A DNA stretch of 64,000 bases from Cylindrodendrum hubeiense (taxonomy: Eukaryota > Ascomycota > Sordariomycetes > Hypocreales > Nectriaceae): NCBI GenBank assembly GCA_014621425.1, contig JAANBB010000017.1:62001-126000 (forward strand), read 5' to 3'. This document shows positions 46,101 to 56,898 of the stretch, piece by piece. Both the position numbers and the translations under genes were made by a program. Under the pieces are notes generated by a model. That model had not been told where the DNA came from. It did not search any database and worked only from the letters and a program-made list of their open reading frames with translations. The first letter of the stretch is position 1, and the number at the start of each line of letters is the position of its first letter.

Positions 46101-47523
46101 GTCAGAGTTCAGGCTTGCCCTTGCGCGTACATAAAAGACCGTCCGAGAGACAGCAGCCATGTTTCGGGAGGGATCAGCGCCCTGTTCGCCGCCTCGACCA
46201 CCAGTCCCTCCACGCCTGGGCCAAGTCTCGAAGCTTTCGAGGCAGTGGCTCCATCAGACCGTCGGCTTTCATCACTGAACTCGGCAATCCCCACGTTCGC
46301 GCCCAGGGCAGAGATCTTGGCTCCCGAGGTTGTTTCGCGGAAGACGGTCACAACGGCGCAACCTCAGCTCCAACCGGCCGTGTTCCGCACCAGCCTTGCT
46401 TCCACAGGCTGTGGAGCAGAAGGGAAGGGAAGGAACCTGATCCAGAAACATTCCCTGTTCCCGGCAGCCCCACCTCGGCCTTAACATACGAACTGGTGCT
46501 ATCATCCACCCTCAGCGCCCAGGAGGCGGCACAGAGACAGCCAGACGGGCTCCAGATTCAGCTTCGTTGGTCTGGGAGCCTTGTACGCTGTGGGGTCGGC
46601 GATCGGAGGGAAGGTCATGGCTATGGATCACTCCGTTAGCGGCATCCAATACCCAGCACACCGGCCCGTCTGGCACGCAGGTTTCTCGGCAAGGTTTAGT
46701 ACAAGGTAGGGGGCGCGGTGCGTGTCCATCAGCTTGGGATCCGGGGCTAGAAACAGTAGGCCCCTGCCAGAAGAAAACTAATAGCTTGGGTTCTTCGGAG
46801 TGTAACTCGCTGGCCGGCTCGGGAATCTCGCCCACCCGTAGGCCAACCCTCCTGCCAAGGTGACTGATTTCCCCTTTGCTCAGCTTCATAATCTGATCAC
46901 CCGCCTTGCGAGAGCGTCAACACACTCGAGCCTCACCATCACCTCGGCATGCCCTGATTCTAACCTACGCCCGCGCCCCTCTTGATAATTTTATTGCCCG
47001 TCCTCTTCCTCTTCCCATCCTTTGACTTGAAAACTTGTGTCTACAGAGCCTCCACTACACGTCCGACTCAAAATCTTCAAACCCTTCCCGACGCCTAGTC
47101 ACATAGCGCAGCACTGGGTGGATTGCGTGGTCAGTCGTCTCGGTTACATCACGCCCCGCGAGTTGTCACATTGCCACGTGGGTCGTTCAGGGTGCCTCTC
47201 ACATATTCCTTGCCTACATCGCCTTGGGAAATTGCATGACCTTGCACTGTGCCGTTTACTACTTCGTGTCAAGTCGAAAATACCCCAAGGTTGATCAACT
47301 TTATCTTTGAAGCTATCTGTGCCCCTCTACTCCCCTCGAACAAAATACAACATCGTCTTCTCGCTCGAACGATTCTGTATCACGTTCCATGGGCTACGCG
47401 ATCAGACCCTCAGTCCCTCAGTCCCTAGGTCCCTCGATCCCCCAAACTCTCAGTTGCTCAATCACTTAGCGGTACAATTGCTGTCTCGTCAACCAGTTCT
47501 TGATCTGCTGGCTTTCTTTCTAA
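43104..47523. other. 4.4-kb spacer upstream of the Zn2Cys6 gene
   Basis: No recognised gene. It contains a GTAAA/GTAAG minisatellite (44193-44257), TACTCCGTA (43959), TACGGAGTA (44303), CCTAGG (44588), a perfect TGACGTCA (44722-44729) and CT-rich DNA from about 46,950 to 47,520. A first exon of the transcription-factor gene is probably hidden in the last part. Confidence 0.6.
44193..44257 (+). repeat. GTAAA/GTAAG minisatellite
   Basis: About 13 imperfect 5-nt units (GGTAAA, AGTAA, AGTAAG) forming a 65-bp purine/T tract. Confidence 0.85.
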
Positions 47524-50238
47524 ATCCGATTTCGAGGGCTCTTCAAGGAGGCCCAACTCGCCACGATTGCTTCCCAACTCCGTATCCAGTCCATCCTCTC
47601 GCCTGCCGATCCAGAAGTCGATGAACTGTCCAACGTCTCTTCGAATCATTCCACCCCAAAGCGCAAGTTCGAGGAGGTCTTCACCACCTCGGAGGCTCCA
47701 TTAGCCCTTCGCCGGACTCAATCCTTGGATGACCCCCCGACTAGGCTGGAAGGTCTGGGCACCGATCCGTCTAGAGGGCATGCCGACGAGCAAAGCACGT
47801 CAGTACCGCCTGGAGCCAGAGATGGAAAGAAGCCAATGAAGATGAGACCTCCAATGCGATCCAGCATCGCCTGCATGAGGTGTCGGCGATCCAAGATCAA
47901 GTGCGATAACGATGGAGGCAATAGCCCCTGCGATACCTGCATTAAAGGAGGTCATCAGTGCCAATACCCGGATGCCACACCACTTCCGTCTAAGCGGAAC
48001 GATTCACCAAATGCTGTTCGACAAGAAAAAGAAGGAACCTATGAAAGAAAGAGGGCTAGAAAGGTCGACGAGTTTTCAGGTCTGGATAGTGAGCGATCTG
48101 CGGCCTACGCAGAGGAGGTCCTCTCATATCCCTTTTTGACAACCCAACTATGGGACCAACTACTCAACATCTACAGATTGCATTTTGCAACTGAGCTGTC
48201 CTTTCTTCATCTTCCAACTCTCAAAGAAAAAATGAGTCGCAGACAAGGGCTTGAGCACGAGCCTTCTCCAGAGTTGAATCTGGTTCTGCTCGGCATCCTG
48301 ACTCTGACGGCTCGATTTCACCCAGATCTTGTCAAGTATGTCGCCCATTTGTCCACCGCGCAAGGTGGCAGTTCTCGGCCACGAACATCGCTGTCTAAGG
48401 CTGACCCATCTGCCGCATCCGAGTTTTTTGCCAATGTTCTAGCGACTGCCTTGGGTCCCCTGAAGACTGCTATAACCGTTGTGACTGTGGAAAGGGTGCA
48501 AGCTTTCCTCATGCTCGGATTGTCTGAATGGAGTCAACGACACCCATCTAGCGGGCCTGGTGCCTGGATGTACGTTGGAATTGCTATTCGCATGGCACAA
48601 ATGCTGAAATTGGGTCTTGATGACCAGCTGGCAAGGGGGCGGGACGGCTCTAGTCAAGGTGCCAACCCACTTCAGAGGGTTCGGAGAGGTTCCTCAGAGG
48701 TTGGCATCATCAGGGAGATCCGGCGACGCACCATGTTCAGTTGTTTAATACTCGATCGGATGATGACATGTGGCGACGAGCGGGTCTCAATGATTCGACC
48801 TGACACCATTCGGATCCAGCTACCGTGCACCGAGATGGCTTTTGATCTCGCGTTAGATGTCAGCACCGGCTTTCTAAACCCGCAAGGCGACTTTACGAAC
48901 CAGACTATCAACGATGATAGTGTCTTGAGCCGGTTCATTCAGTTGGTGGAGATTTGGGCGGAAATCTCCAGGTACTCCTCCACGGGTGGTCGCTTGCAAG
49001 AGCGATTACCTCCGTGGGATAAGCAGTCTATGTTTTGGACGCTGCGGGAGAAGCTATACCAGTTTTTGCTGAATCTTCCCGACACATTTACATTCTCACG
49101 ACAAAATTACTACCGACATGACAATCATCAGGCCACCAACATGTACGTGTCGCTGCATATGCTTGTTTCTGTCTGCCAGATCATCCTAGATCGCGAGCAT
49201 CTCCCTTTTCTGCCACTCCGATGCAGTAAGCCAGAAGGGGCATTTATCCCTTCTCCGGTCCCTTCCCATGAAGTCCCAGATGGATTTTGGGACGAAGTCA
49301 CGGATACCTTTTTTAAATCCGCTCGCGATATTGTTGATCTTGTCGACATATGCAGGGACAAGCTTCCTCAGTCGTCATTGACTCTGTTTTCAGTCTGGTT
49401 AGCTGGATTTTCAGGGCTTTATGCCCAAAACTTTCCATTCCTGGACACGAAGCATCAGATGGTTAGCCAGGAGGATATTGACCGACAGGACAGTGATCTC
49501 GATGTGCCTAGGGGAGCGATAACGGGATTGGCTTACCAAACGCTTCAGAAGATGGCATTATCTTTACAGGGAGCCCAAAATTACCTGAAGCAGCTTGAAG
49601 ACATGGATCAGTATTATACGCAAGCTGTATCCAAATTCCGGGAGACAGTTGGAAAAGACGGACCTACGCAAAAATCATCGATTGGTAGACGGCTCAGCAT
49701 CCGGCTTGGTGGAGATGGCACTGGCCTGGAGGAGCGGAGGCCACACGCGAGTAGAAGCATGAAGGATGTCAGCTTGTTGACCGACGACGAATTACGATCT
49801 AACCAATACGAAGAGCCAGATAAGTCACGAGGAAGCAACACGGATCGAGGCTCCCCAATGGGGTTTGCAGAAAGTTACCAAGTAGGGGTAGACTATACGC
49901 GAACACCGAGGTCAACGCCCGGGATGGCATTTACGGCACTCAACAACTCGCCTGTGATGCGATCTAGCTCGGCGGACTCAGTTCCACCAAATATGGGGAC
50001 TCGAGGAGAGGGGGTTTCTAGGGTCGAGAACCGGGCCAATTACAGAGTCGCGGCTGCTCAAAACAGAAGCATGTTAATGCTTCCGGGGACTGAGCCGGAA
50101 AGCTCGTTAATGGGCATACCAGAGTTCTCTCTGGACCAGCTGAGCTTGATTGAATCGCAACGCATTGGGAGGATGTTGAATGACGTGGAGGAATTCTCTG
50201 GTGCGGGGTCTTTGGGGTGGGGGATTCCCCTTGAATGA
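47524..50238 (+). CDS. Zn2Cys6 transcription factor (5' end unresolved)
   Basis: A Zn(II)2Cys6 cluster is visible as CMRCRRSKIKCDN with a second half CDTCIKGGHQC, followed by a fungal-specific transcription factor (middle homology) region with LHFATELSFLHLPTL, RRTMFSCLILDRMMTCGD and MYVSLHMLVSVCQIIL. The frame is open and protein-like from 47524 (after a TAA at 47521) through the stop at 50236-50238, but the first ATG in frame is at 47836, only about ten codons before the zinc cluster. The segment before it (LATIASQLRIQSILSPADPE, STPKRKFEEVFTTSEAPLA) reads as real coding sequence, so I infer an upstream exon whose donor I could not locate. From 47836 the product is 800 residues. Known role of the family: gene-specific activators binding CGG triplets. 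The target is unknown. Confidence 0.8.
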   Translation: MRFRGLFKEAQLATIASQLRIQSILSPADPEVDELSNVSSNHSTPKRKFEEVFTTSEAPLALRRTQSLDDPPTRLEGLGTDPSRGHADEQSTSVPPGARDGKKPMKMRPPMRSSIACMRCRRSKIKCDNDGGNSPCDTCIKGGHQCQYPDATPLPSKRNDSPNAVRQEKEGTYERKRARKVDEFSGLDSERSAAYAEEVLSYPFLTTQLWDQLLNIYRLHFATELSFLHLPTLKEKMSRRQGLEHEPSPELNLVLLGILTLTARFHPDLVKYVAHLSTAQGGSSRPRTSLSKADPSAASEFFANVLATALGPLKTAITVVTVERVQAFLMLGLSEWSQRHPSSGPGAWMYVGIAIRMAQMLKLGLDDQLARGRDGSSQGANPLQRVRRGSSEVGIIREIRRRTMFSCLILDRMMTCGDERVSMIRPDTIRIQLPCTEMAFDLALDVSTGFLNPQGDFTNQTINDDSVLSRFIQLVEIWAEISRYSSTGGRLQERLPPWDKQSMFWTLREKLYQFLLNLPDTFTFSRQNYYRHDNHQATNMYVSLHMLVSVCQIILDREHLPFLPLRCSKPEGAFIPSPVPSHEVPDGFWDEVTDTFFKSARDIVDLVDICRDKLPQSSLTLFSVWLAGFSGLYAQNFPFLDTKHQMVSQEDIDRQDSDLDVPRGAITGLAYQTLQKMALSLQGAQNYLKQLEDMDQYYTQAVSKFRETVGKDGPTQKSSIGRRLSIRLGGDGTGLEERRPHASRSMKDVSLLTDDELRSNQYEEPDKSRGSNTDRGSPMGFAESYQVGVDYTRTPRSTPGMAFTALNNSPVMRSSSADSVPPNMGTRGEGVSRVENRANYRVAAAQNRSMLMLPGTEPESSLMGIPEFSLDQLSLIESQRIGRMLNDVEEFSGAGSLGWGIPLE

Positions 50239-52901
50239 GCATGAAATGAAGAATTGATGCCGCTTGGATGTTAATGAGGTCGAATTGGGAGACGGATGAG
50301 TGCACGGACGGAGGAATCTGGAGGAATGGGTTCCCACGAGCAACGACGTGGACTGTCTGGTGGGTGGAATTTGTCATTACTGCGATGATTTACTGCGATC
50401 GATGAGATAGATGATTGGCGTTGGAAGATGGCATACATAAAACCGGTGCGGCATTGTGTTAGAGTTCTTCAACGGCGAGTATTCTGTTTACGGTTTCGAT
50501 TATTCGTCTGTGTCTCTATCTCTGTGCCTAGCTGCTGATGAGAGAAGGAGAAGAAGCAGGACGATGTGTCCAAAAGATGAAGCTGGGAGAGTATAGCATA
50601 AAAAGGCTTGTGAGCATCCATCTTGACGCAGCAGTTAATAGTGCTATTTGGATAAAAGGCACCTACCTAGGTTGGTAGGTTTGTAGGTAAGTTAGGGAAG
50701 GAACCTCCTTTGTCCGGTAACGGAAATGGCAAGAACAGCCCGGGGTCTCTCCTGGCCCTTGCCACCTCAGGTCTCAGAGTATGCCGGCTAGTCTCGGTGT
50801 CAGAGAATCCGCGGTCCAGGTCTCCTTGTTTCAGCATGAACATGGGAGCTTCTCAATTCCAGGGATGGCCAACGAACCTTGACTCATTCTCTCGTGATGA
50901 AGCGGTTCGCACTCGAGGTTGCACTCGACGTGACACAGAGCGTCTCCTGGCCGGAACTGCGCTTACACGAGCCGCCGTACGAACGAGGCTGGCTGCAGGA
51001 CGATCAATGCGAGAACAACCGTCCCAGGAACGCCCTCTCAAATGATGGGGATTGGCCGCCCACAGTCGGGCGAATGGCAGAACCCTCCATGACGTGTCGA
51101 TTAACCAACAGCCGGGGCTAAGAGACGCCTCGGTGCGGGATTCCTCACCATCGGGTTGAGGTTGCACGGCAGCTCCCTACCTTAGGTAGGTACCTAGGGA
51201 GGCAACATGTGGAATCAATGTGTGGGACTAAGGGCGCAGGCAAAAATGACGTCGGGATCAAGTCATCGCGAGTCAATCCAGCATCGACTTGAGGCAGGAA
51301 CCGCCGGGTTGCCCTGTGATTGGTGTGGTGGCTACGGTGCTGACCCCCTCGGGGAGAAGTGTTGAATCACTTCGATTCGCTTCGGAAGAGTGGGCGGTCG
51401 GCGGGTGCCGGTCGGCGGGTGACTGAGACAAGATGCGAGAAGGCTGGGGATCAACTAGGCTGGGCATCAGGCTGGGGAAACCTTGGACAATGGGACACCG
51501 TGAAGATGACGGCGGGTCTTGGCCAAGGTGTTGGTGGGCTTGGCTTGGTAACCACATCTCAGATCGGGACTATCGGAAGCCTCTAGCGGTTGGTCTTCTA
51601 GTGGTTGGGCGTTACACGGCTTGTGGCATGGCAAACGACTTGCAAGTCGGATGTGCCAGAAAGCCTGCTTGTCTGTCAAGCCCTCCTCCCTGGCTCGAGC
51701 GCGCTCGGGCTGCTAACCGAGACCCAGCTACTTGGCTGGGTTTCCTGCAGGAAAGCGTGGGGAATTGAGACATCATCTGGGTCTAATAACAACGGCAGAT
51801 GAGCTGAGGCGGTGTTGACCCTGCCCGCCTTTTGCAGAACAATGCCGCGAAAGGCATCGAAAACAGAAGACGAAACCCGAAGACTGACCAGGCTGAGAGC
51901 ATCGTATCGCATCGCATCAGGGCATCGTGCCATCATCATGCACAGCATCCACCACTGACACTCATGACCGACCTGCCGAGCACCCGATTCAGAAGCTCGC
52001 ACGCACACAGGCAGCCGGACTGACACACAGGGAAGCACACGCGGAGCCAGACACGCAGGGCAACACATACGGAGCGCACAAGGAAGCACACGCACACGCT
52101 GGCTGGCCCTTTTGCACAAACCTTCCTTTTCCAATTCTCCGGGCATCCCGCCAGGACACCGCCAGGACACAGCCAGGACACACGACAAAGGCACCAGCTG
52201 CCCCCTGCTGGGCCCCCGGTGCTGGGCTCCGGCCGGTGCTGGCGCTGGCGCTGGCGCTGGCCTCGTGAGCTCTTACCAGCACCTCCACGCCGGTGGGGCG
52301 TGGGGCTTGATGTCGATGACGCCCCTGATTTGTCAGTTCCCAAAGTCCTCCCACTCTCTCTCCACAGTTGCTGATGCTGGGAAGTTTGGCTTGCAGCTCA
52401 TGACAAACTTATTTCGAAATGGTTCACGTTGAGAGGTCCGACGAGGCTTTGATTCCCCGTCTGCCGCGTCTGCTTCCAAGAGCACGCCCTATTGTTCCCG
52501 GTCATGCTGGTAGCCGAGTCAACAGCGCCAGGTGGCCGTCTGTTCCTGCGCTGGCTCTTGCAATTGCCGTCGAGCATCATGACGATTCTCCCAACTAAGA
52601 ATAGTGTAGTGTCCCCCCCCGCGTTACTTAGCTCTAGCCTGGTGCTTGGCCCGGATGAGCGATGCCCGGCTCCTGAGAGGACAAGACCTCCAGATGCTGT
52701 CTCCACTGAGGAATCATGTTTGCCCAGGAGGTACCTCCAACTTCGCGGAACCGGTAAGGGGACTGAGCCGCCTTGGACGCCGTCTACAACTCGCGTGACT
52801 CTTCTTTAAATCTCATTCTTTTCCCATCATTGTTTCTCGTCTCCGGTCTCTGGGATATCCGACTCTTCTTCACGCTGCCCCCCATCATTCTTGCACTCGC
52901 C
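50239..52901. other. 2.7-kb spacer upstream of EGT1
   Basis: No gene recognised. It holds TACCTAGGTT (50664), an extended CCTAGG repeat (about 51175-51200), TGACGTCG (about 51247) and short gctgg/aggaca repeats (52140-52260). The final 100 bp is CT-rich, probably the EGT1 leader. Confidence 0.6.
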
Positions 52902-55900
52902 ATGCCATCTGTTACCACGGCTCCTGCTGTCTCCATTCAGGCCAAATCTCTGGTCAATGCCAAATCGTCTCCCTGCTCGCCGGAAATCATTGACATCCGC
53001 GGTGAACATGTCGAATTCAACTTGAAAGAGGACATCATTTCCCACTTCAACCCAGATAATGGACCCCGAACGCTCCCCACCCTCCTCTTGTACAATGAGA
53101 GGGGCTTGCAGTTATTCGAGGAGGTAGGCCTTCTCACGTCCAAGCCCCTCTGCACCACGGCTCATTTTTGCGCAGATAACCTACCTGGATGAATACTACC
53201 TGACCAACTATGAAATTGAGGTCTTGAAAAAGTCATCTGCGGATATCGCGAGGCGGATTCCCGAAGGGTCAATGCTCATTGAACTCGGCAGCGGGTTGGT
53301 TGATCCCTTGGAAACCTGCCAATTGATTCTGACAGATGATTGTAGAAACCTTCGCAAGGTGTGTCTACTACTTCAGGCCTTCGAAGAACTCGCAAAGTCC
53401 ATTGAGTACTTTGCGTTGGACTTGTCCCGGAAAGAGCTGGAACGCACCTTGGCCCAGGTCCCCGACTTCAAATACGTCTCCTGTCATGGCCTCCTGGGCA
53501 CTTACGATGATGGACGGGAGTGGCTGAAACAACCAGCCATTGCTGGGCGTTCCAAGTGCATTCTTCACTTGGGCTCAAGTATTGGTACGTTCCAGGCTCC
53601 TTAAAATACCACAACTTGCTAAATTGGCATATTTCTAGGCAATTTCCATCGCGATGATGCCTCGGGCTTTTTGGGAGGCTTTGCAGATGTCCTCCAGCCT
53701 TCAGACACGATGCTTGTTGGTGTCGACTCATGCAGCGATCCGGCCAAGGTCTAGTAAGTGGGATACCCCTCTCGGCTGGTAACACATCTAACAATGTGAT
53801 AGTCATGCGTACAATGGTGAGTAATTGTAATACCAACACCTGGAAAATTCAATGCTGAGGATCCTTTTTTTTTTCTTTTTTTGCCCAGACAAACAGGGTC
53901 TCACTCACCGGTATGTTGATGTGACGCTGATTCGTTATTCTGGCGGCTCACAAATTGCGCAGATTTGTCCTCAACGGTCTCACTCATGCGAACGAGCTTT
54001 TTGGCCAAGAAGTCTTCGATTTGAAAAACTGGAGAGTAATAGGCGAGTACGTCTACGACGAAGAAGGGGGACGCCACCAGGCATTTGTCGCCCCTATTCG
54101 CGACACTGATGTTCTGGGATCAACAATAATGCCCCACGAGCGGATCCAGATCGAGCAGAGCCTAAAATATTCTCAGGCGGAAACTGAGACGCTTTGGGCC
54201 GCCGCCGGTCTCACCGAAATGGGGCGTTGGACTCGGGGAGACGAGTATGGTAAGTCAACCCTCAGCGTGACCAAGTATCAAACCCCCAGAGAATCGATTT
54301 CTCTAAATGGGATTGGGCATGGACTCGAATTACCCCGCGATTTGGCGAGCTATGCAGACCGTTGGGCTGAGAGCTGCATATTACTATTTCCCAATGTAGC
54401 ACGGTGTGTGCGCAGTGTGTGAGACGGAGACCGTGATGTGGGGTTGGATGAAGATCAACACGCCGAGACCGTGAGAAGATGCTAACCAGTTAAACCTACA
54501 GGTCTTCACATGTTGCAGAAATCAAGTATTCCGTTCAGCTTGATCCCATCAATCTACGCAACCGGGCCCCTGCCACCCATCCACGACTGGGAAGCATTGT
54601 GGACGGCCTGGGATGTGATGACGAAGGGGATGATTCCGAAGGAAGAACTCTGGGAGAAGCCAATCAAGCTGCGGAACGCCTGCATTTTCTACCTAGGCCA
54701 CATCCCGACGTTTTTGGATATCCAGTTGACTAAAACGACCCGAGAGCCGGCCACCAGTCCCGCGTATTACTGGTCCATCTTCGAGCGTGGAATCGATCCC
54801 GACGTTGACAACCCTGAGCAGTGCCATGCACACTCTGAGATTCCCGATGAGTGGCCGCCTATCGAGGCGATTACCACTTACCAGGACAATGTCCGGTCCA
54901 GGCTTCGAGAACTGTACCGAGGTGGTCCGGAAAGGATTCCTCGAAACGTTGCCCGAGGAATGTGGGTTGGGTTTGAGCACGAGCTGATGCACATTGAGAC
55001 TCTTCTGTACATGATGCTGCAGAGCGACAAGACACTGCCCCCACCACATACTGGGCGACCCAACTTTGAAAAGCTGGCAAAACAGGCATATGAGGCAAGG
55101 GTTCCCAACGAGTGGTTTGATGTCCCGGAGCAAATCATCACATTGGGAATGGATGATCCCGAGGATGGAACCGACCCATCGTGCCATTTTGGGTGGTATG
55201 TCCGACACTTGTTATCAATATGGAAGATCAAAACTAAACTTGGCTCAGGGATAATGAGAAACCCGCCCGCCAGGCGAAGGTCCACGCTTTCCAGGCTCAT
55301 GGGCGTCCAATCACCAACGAAGAGGTACGCATGGCATGTCGATCATCCGCATCCTTCTCTAACAGTTCTAGTACGCACAATACATGTACAACTCTCACAT
55401 CGACCAAATTCCCGCTTCCTGGGCTGAGGCGCCATCAAATACAGCAAATGGGAATGGAACACTCAACGGCCACGCCACCAATGGCGTTAAAAACGGAAAC
55501 GGACACTCTAATGGAAACGGACATTCCAATGGAAACGGCCATTCTAATGGAAACGGCCATGTCACTAGAGAATTCCCCGAGTCGTTCATACATGGCAGGT
55601 TCGTGCGGACCGTGTATGGTCTTGTGCCTCTGAAGCTGGCCCTTGACTGGCCCATCTTTGCTTCATACGACGAGCTGGAACAGTGCGCATCTTGGATGGG
55701 CGGTAGAATTCCCACGTTTGAAGAGGCCAAGAGCATCTACGCGTATGTCAACAAGCAGAAGAGAGCAGAAGCTGAGCGCACACTGGGAAAGACGGTTCCC
55801 GCTGTCAATGCGTACGCATATCCCCCTCCCTCTAAACTTGATGAACTGGAGCTAATATCCCCCAATAGTCACCTCGTCAACGAAGGAGTGGAAGAGGACC

Positions 55901-56274
55901 CGCCATCCCAAGCCCTCGCCCCCCTGGCCGAGGACAACTCGCAGTTGTTCCTTGACCTCGCCGGCGCAAACGTCGGCTTCCGTCACTGGCGTCCAGTGTC
56001 AGTGACGTCCCGCGGCAACAAGCTTGCGGGACAGGCGGATATGGGCGGCGTGTGGGAGTGGACAAGCTCGAATCTGACTCCACACGAGGGTTTCAAGCCC
56101 ATGGGGCTGTACCCGGCGTACACGGCTGACTTCTTCGACGGCAAGCACAACATCGTGCTTGGTGGTTCGTGGGCAACACACCCACGGATTGCGGGCCGCA
56201 AGAGCTTCGTGAACTGGTATCAGCGGAATTACCCCTATGCGTGGGTTGGTGCTAGGTTGGTGCGAGATGTTTAA
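52902..56274 (+). CDS. EGT1: Ergothioneine biosynthesis protein EGT1 (methyltransferase-sulfoxide synthase fusion)
   Basis: Trimethylates histidine to hercynine and then joins cysteine oxidatively to make hercynylcysteine sulfoxide, the first stages of ergothioneine synthesis. Ten exons: 52902-53123, 53176-53294, 53346-53584, 53639-53753, 53803-53816, 53889-53910, 53963-54249, 54502-55195, 55249-55324 and 55372-56274; the spliced frame is exact, 896 residues. Residues about 20-340 are the EgtD-like SAM methyltransferase (TLLLYNERGLQLFEE, LIELGSGNLRK, SKCILHLGSSIGNFHRDDA). About 360-520 is a DinB-like part with the iron motif HELMHIE (H499, H503, E505). About 545-896 is the FGE-sulfatase part (MGGVWEWTSS, VLGGSWATHP, YAWVGARLVRDV). 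A linker at about 630-660 is an NGNGHS repeat. Two exons are only 14 and 22 nt. Confidence 0.95.
53803..53816 (+). other. EGT1: 14-nt micro-exon of EGT1
   Basis: Flanked by TAG and GTGAGT; encodes the HAY core of VYHAYND. Required for the frame across exons 4 to 6. Confidence 0.8.
53889..53910 (+). other. EGT1: 22-nt micro-exon of EGT1
   Basis: Lies between CCCAG and GTATGT; encodes KQGLTH of the conserved methyltransferase motif completed by RFVLNG in the next exon. Confidence 0.8.
55490..55563 (+). repeat. 18-nt coding repeat in EGT1 (NGNGHS)
   Basis: About four in-frame copies of an 18-nt unit encoding NGNGHS, in a linker inside the C-terminal sulfatase-like half. Confidence 0.9.
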
Positions 56275-56898
56275 GGGGCTTTCTTTGGTTACGACTCTCA
56301 GGTGTTTTCATTCCAGCAACAACAAAAGCGTGATATTTGGGGTAGGCTGACAGACGATTTGCGATGGGAAATTACGTTTGGAGAACTGAAATGCAAAGGT
56401 AGGGGGTCTTGGATCATGACGTCTGTTTGAATAACGAGTTCCAGATTGTGTTGGACGTTTGATGATGTTAGATGATTTTGAAGATTCACGTTCTTTTACA
56501 TCAATCTCTATTCCAGTTTCTATTTTGATGACATCCATGTCTATCTGCCTGGGATCTTTTAAATCGTCCAATGAAGGGGCGGGGTCGTATTCTTGAAATG
56601 GCCCCTAGTGCCGGGTTGTTACTCGTGCATCACGTCTCGTGTCCTTCACCGGACCTAGCGTCTGGGTACACATCGTGGCGTATCCATATATCTCGTGTTG
56701 TGGTGTTTAATGGTCCTTTGTCGTGGTACCAGCATATCCCCTTACGTATGATGGGTTTGGGGTATCGACTCAATGTGAGAGAGAAGCGGAGTCATAAGCC
56801 ATGCCGAACCATCCTGGACAGGTTTAAGGGTCATCGTTAGTCATATCGAGGGCCTTCAAGTCTGCAGGTGGGCGCGGCGCAATTCGGGCGCGAGTTTC
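56275..56898. other. Convergent spacer between EGT1 and GCN3
   Basis: 624 bp between stop codons. No gene or structured element recognised. Confidence 0.65.

Noticed and set aside
46115..46639. 174-codon frame in the 43-47 kb spacer
   Set aside because: No domain, mixed composition, overlapping equal-length frames on both strands; not supported.
52902..56274. EGT1 as several separate genes (methyltransferase, DinB-like, sulfatase-like)
   Set aside because: Splice sites connect all parts in one exact frame, and the fused architecture is known for fungal EGT1.
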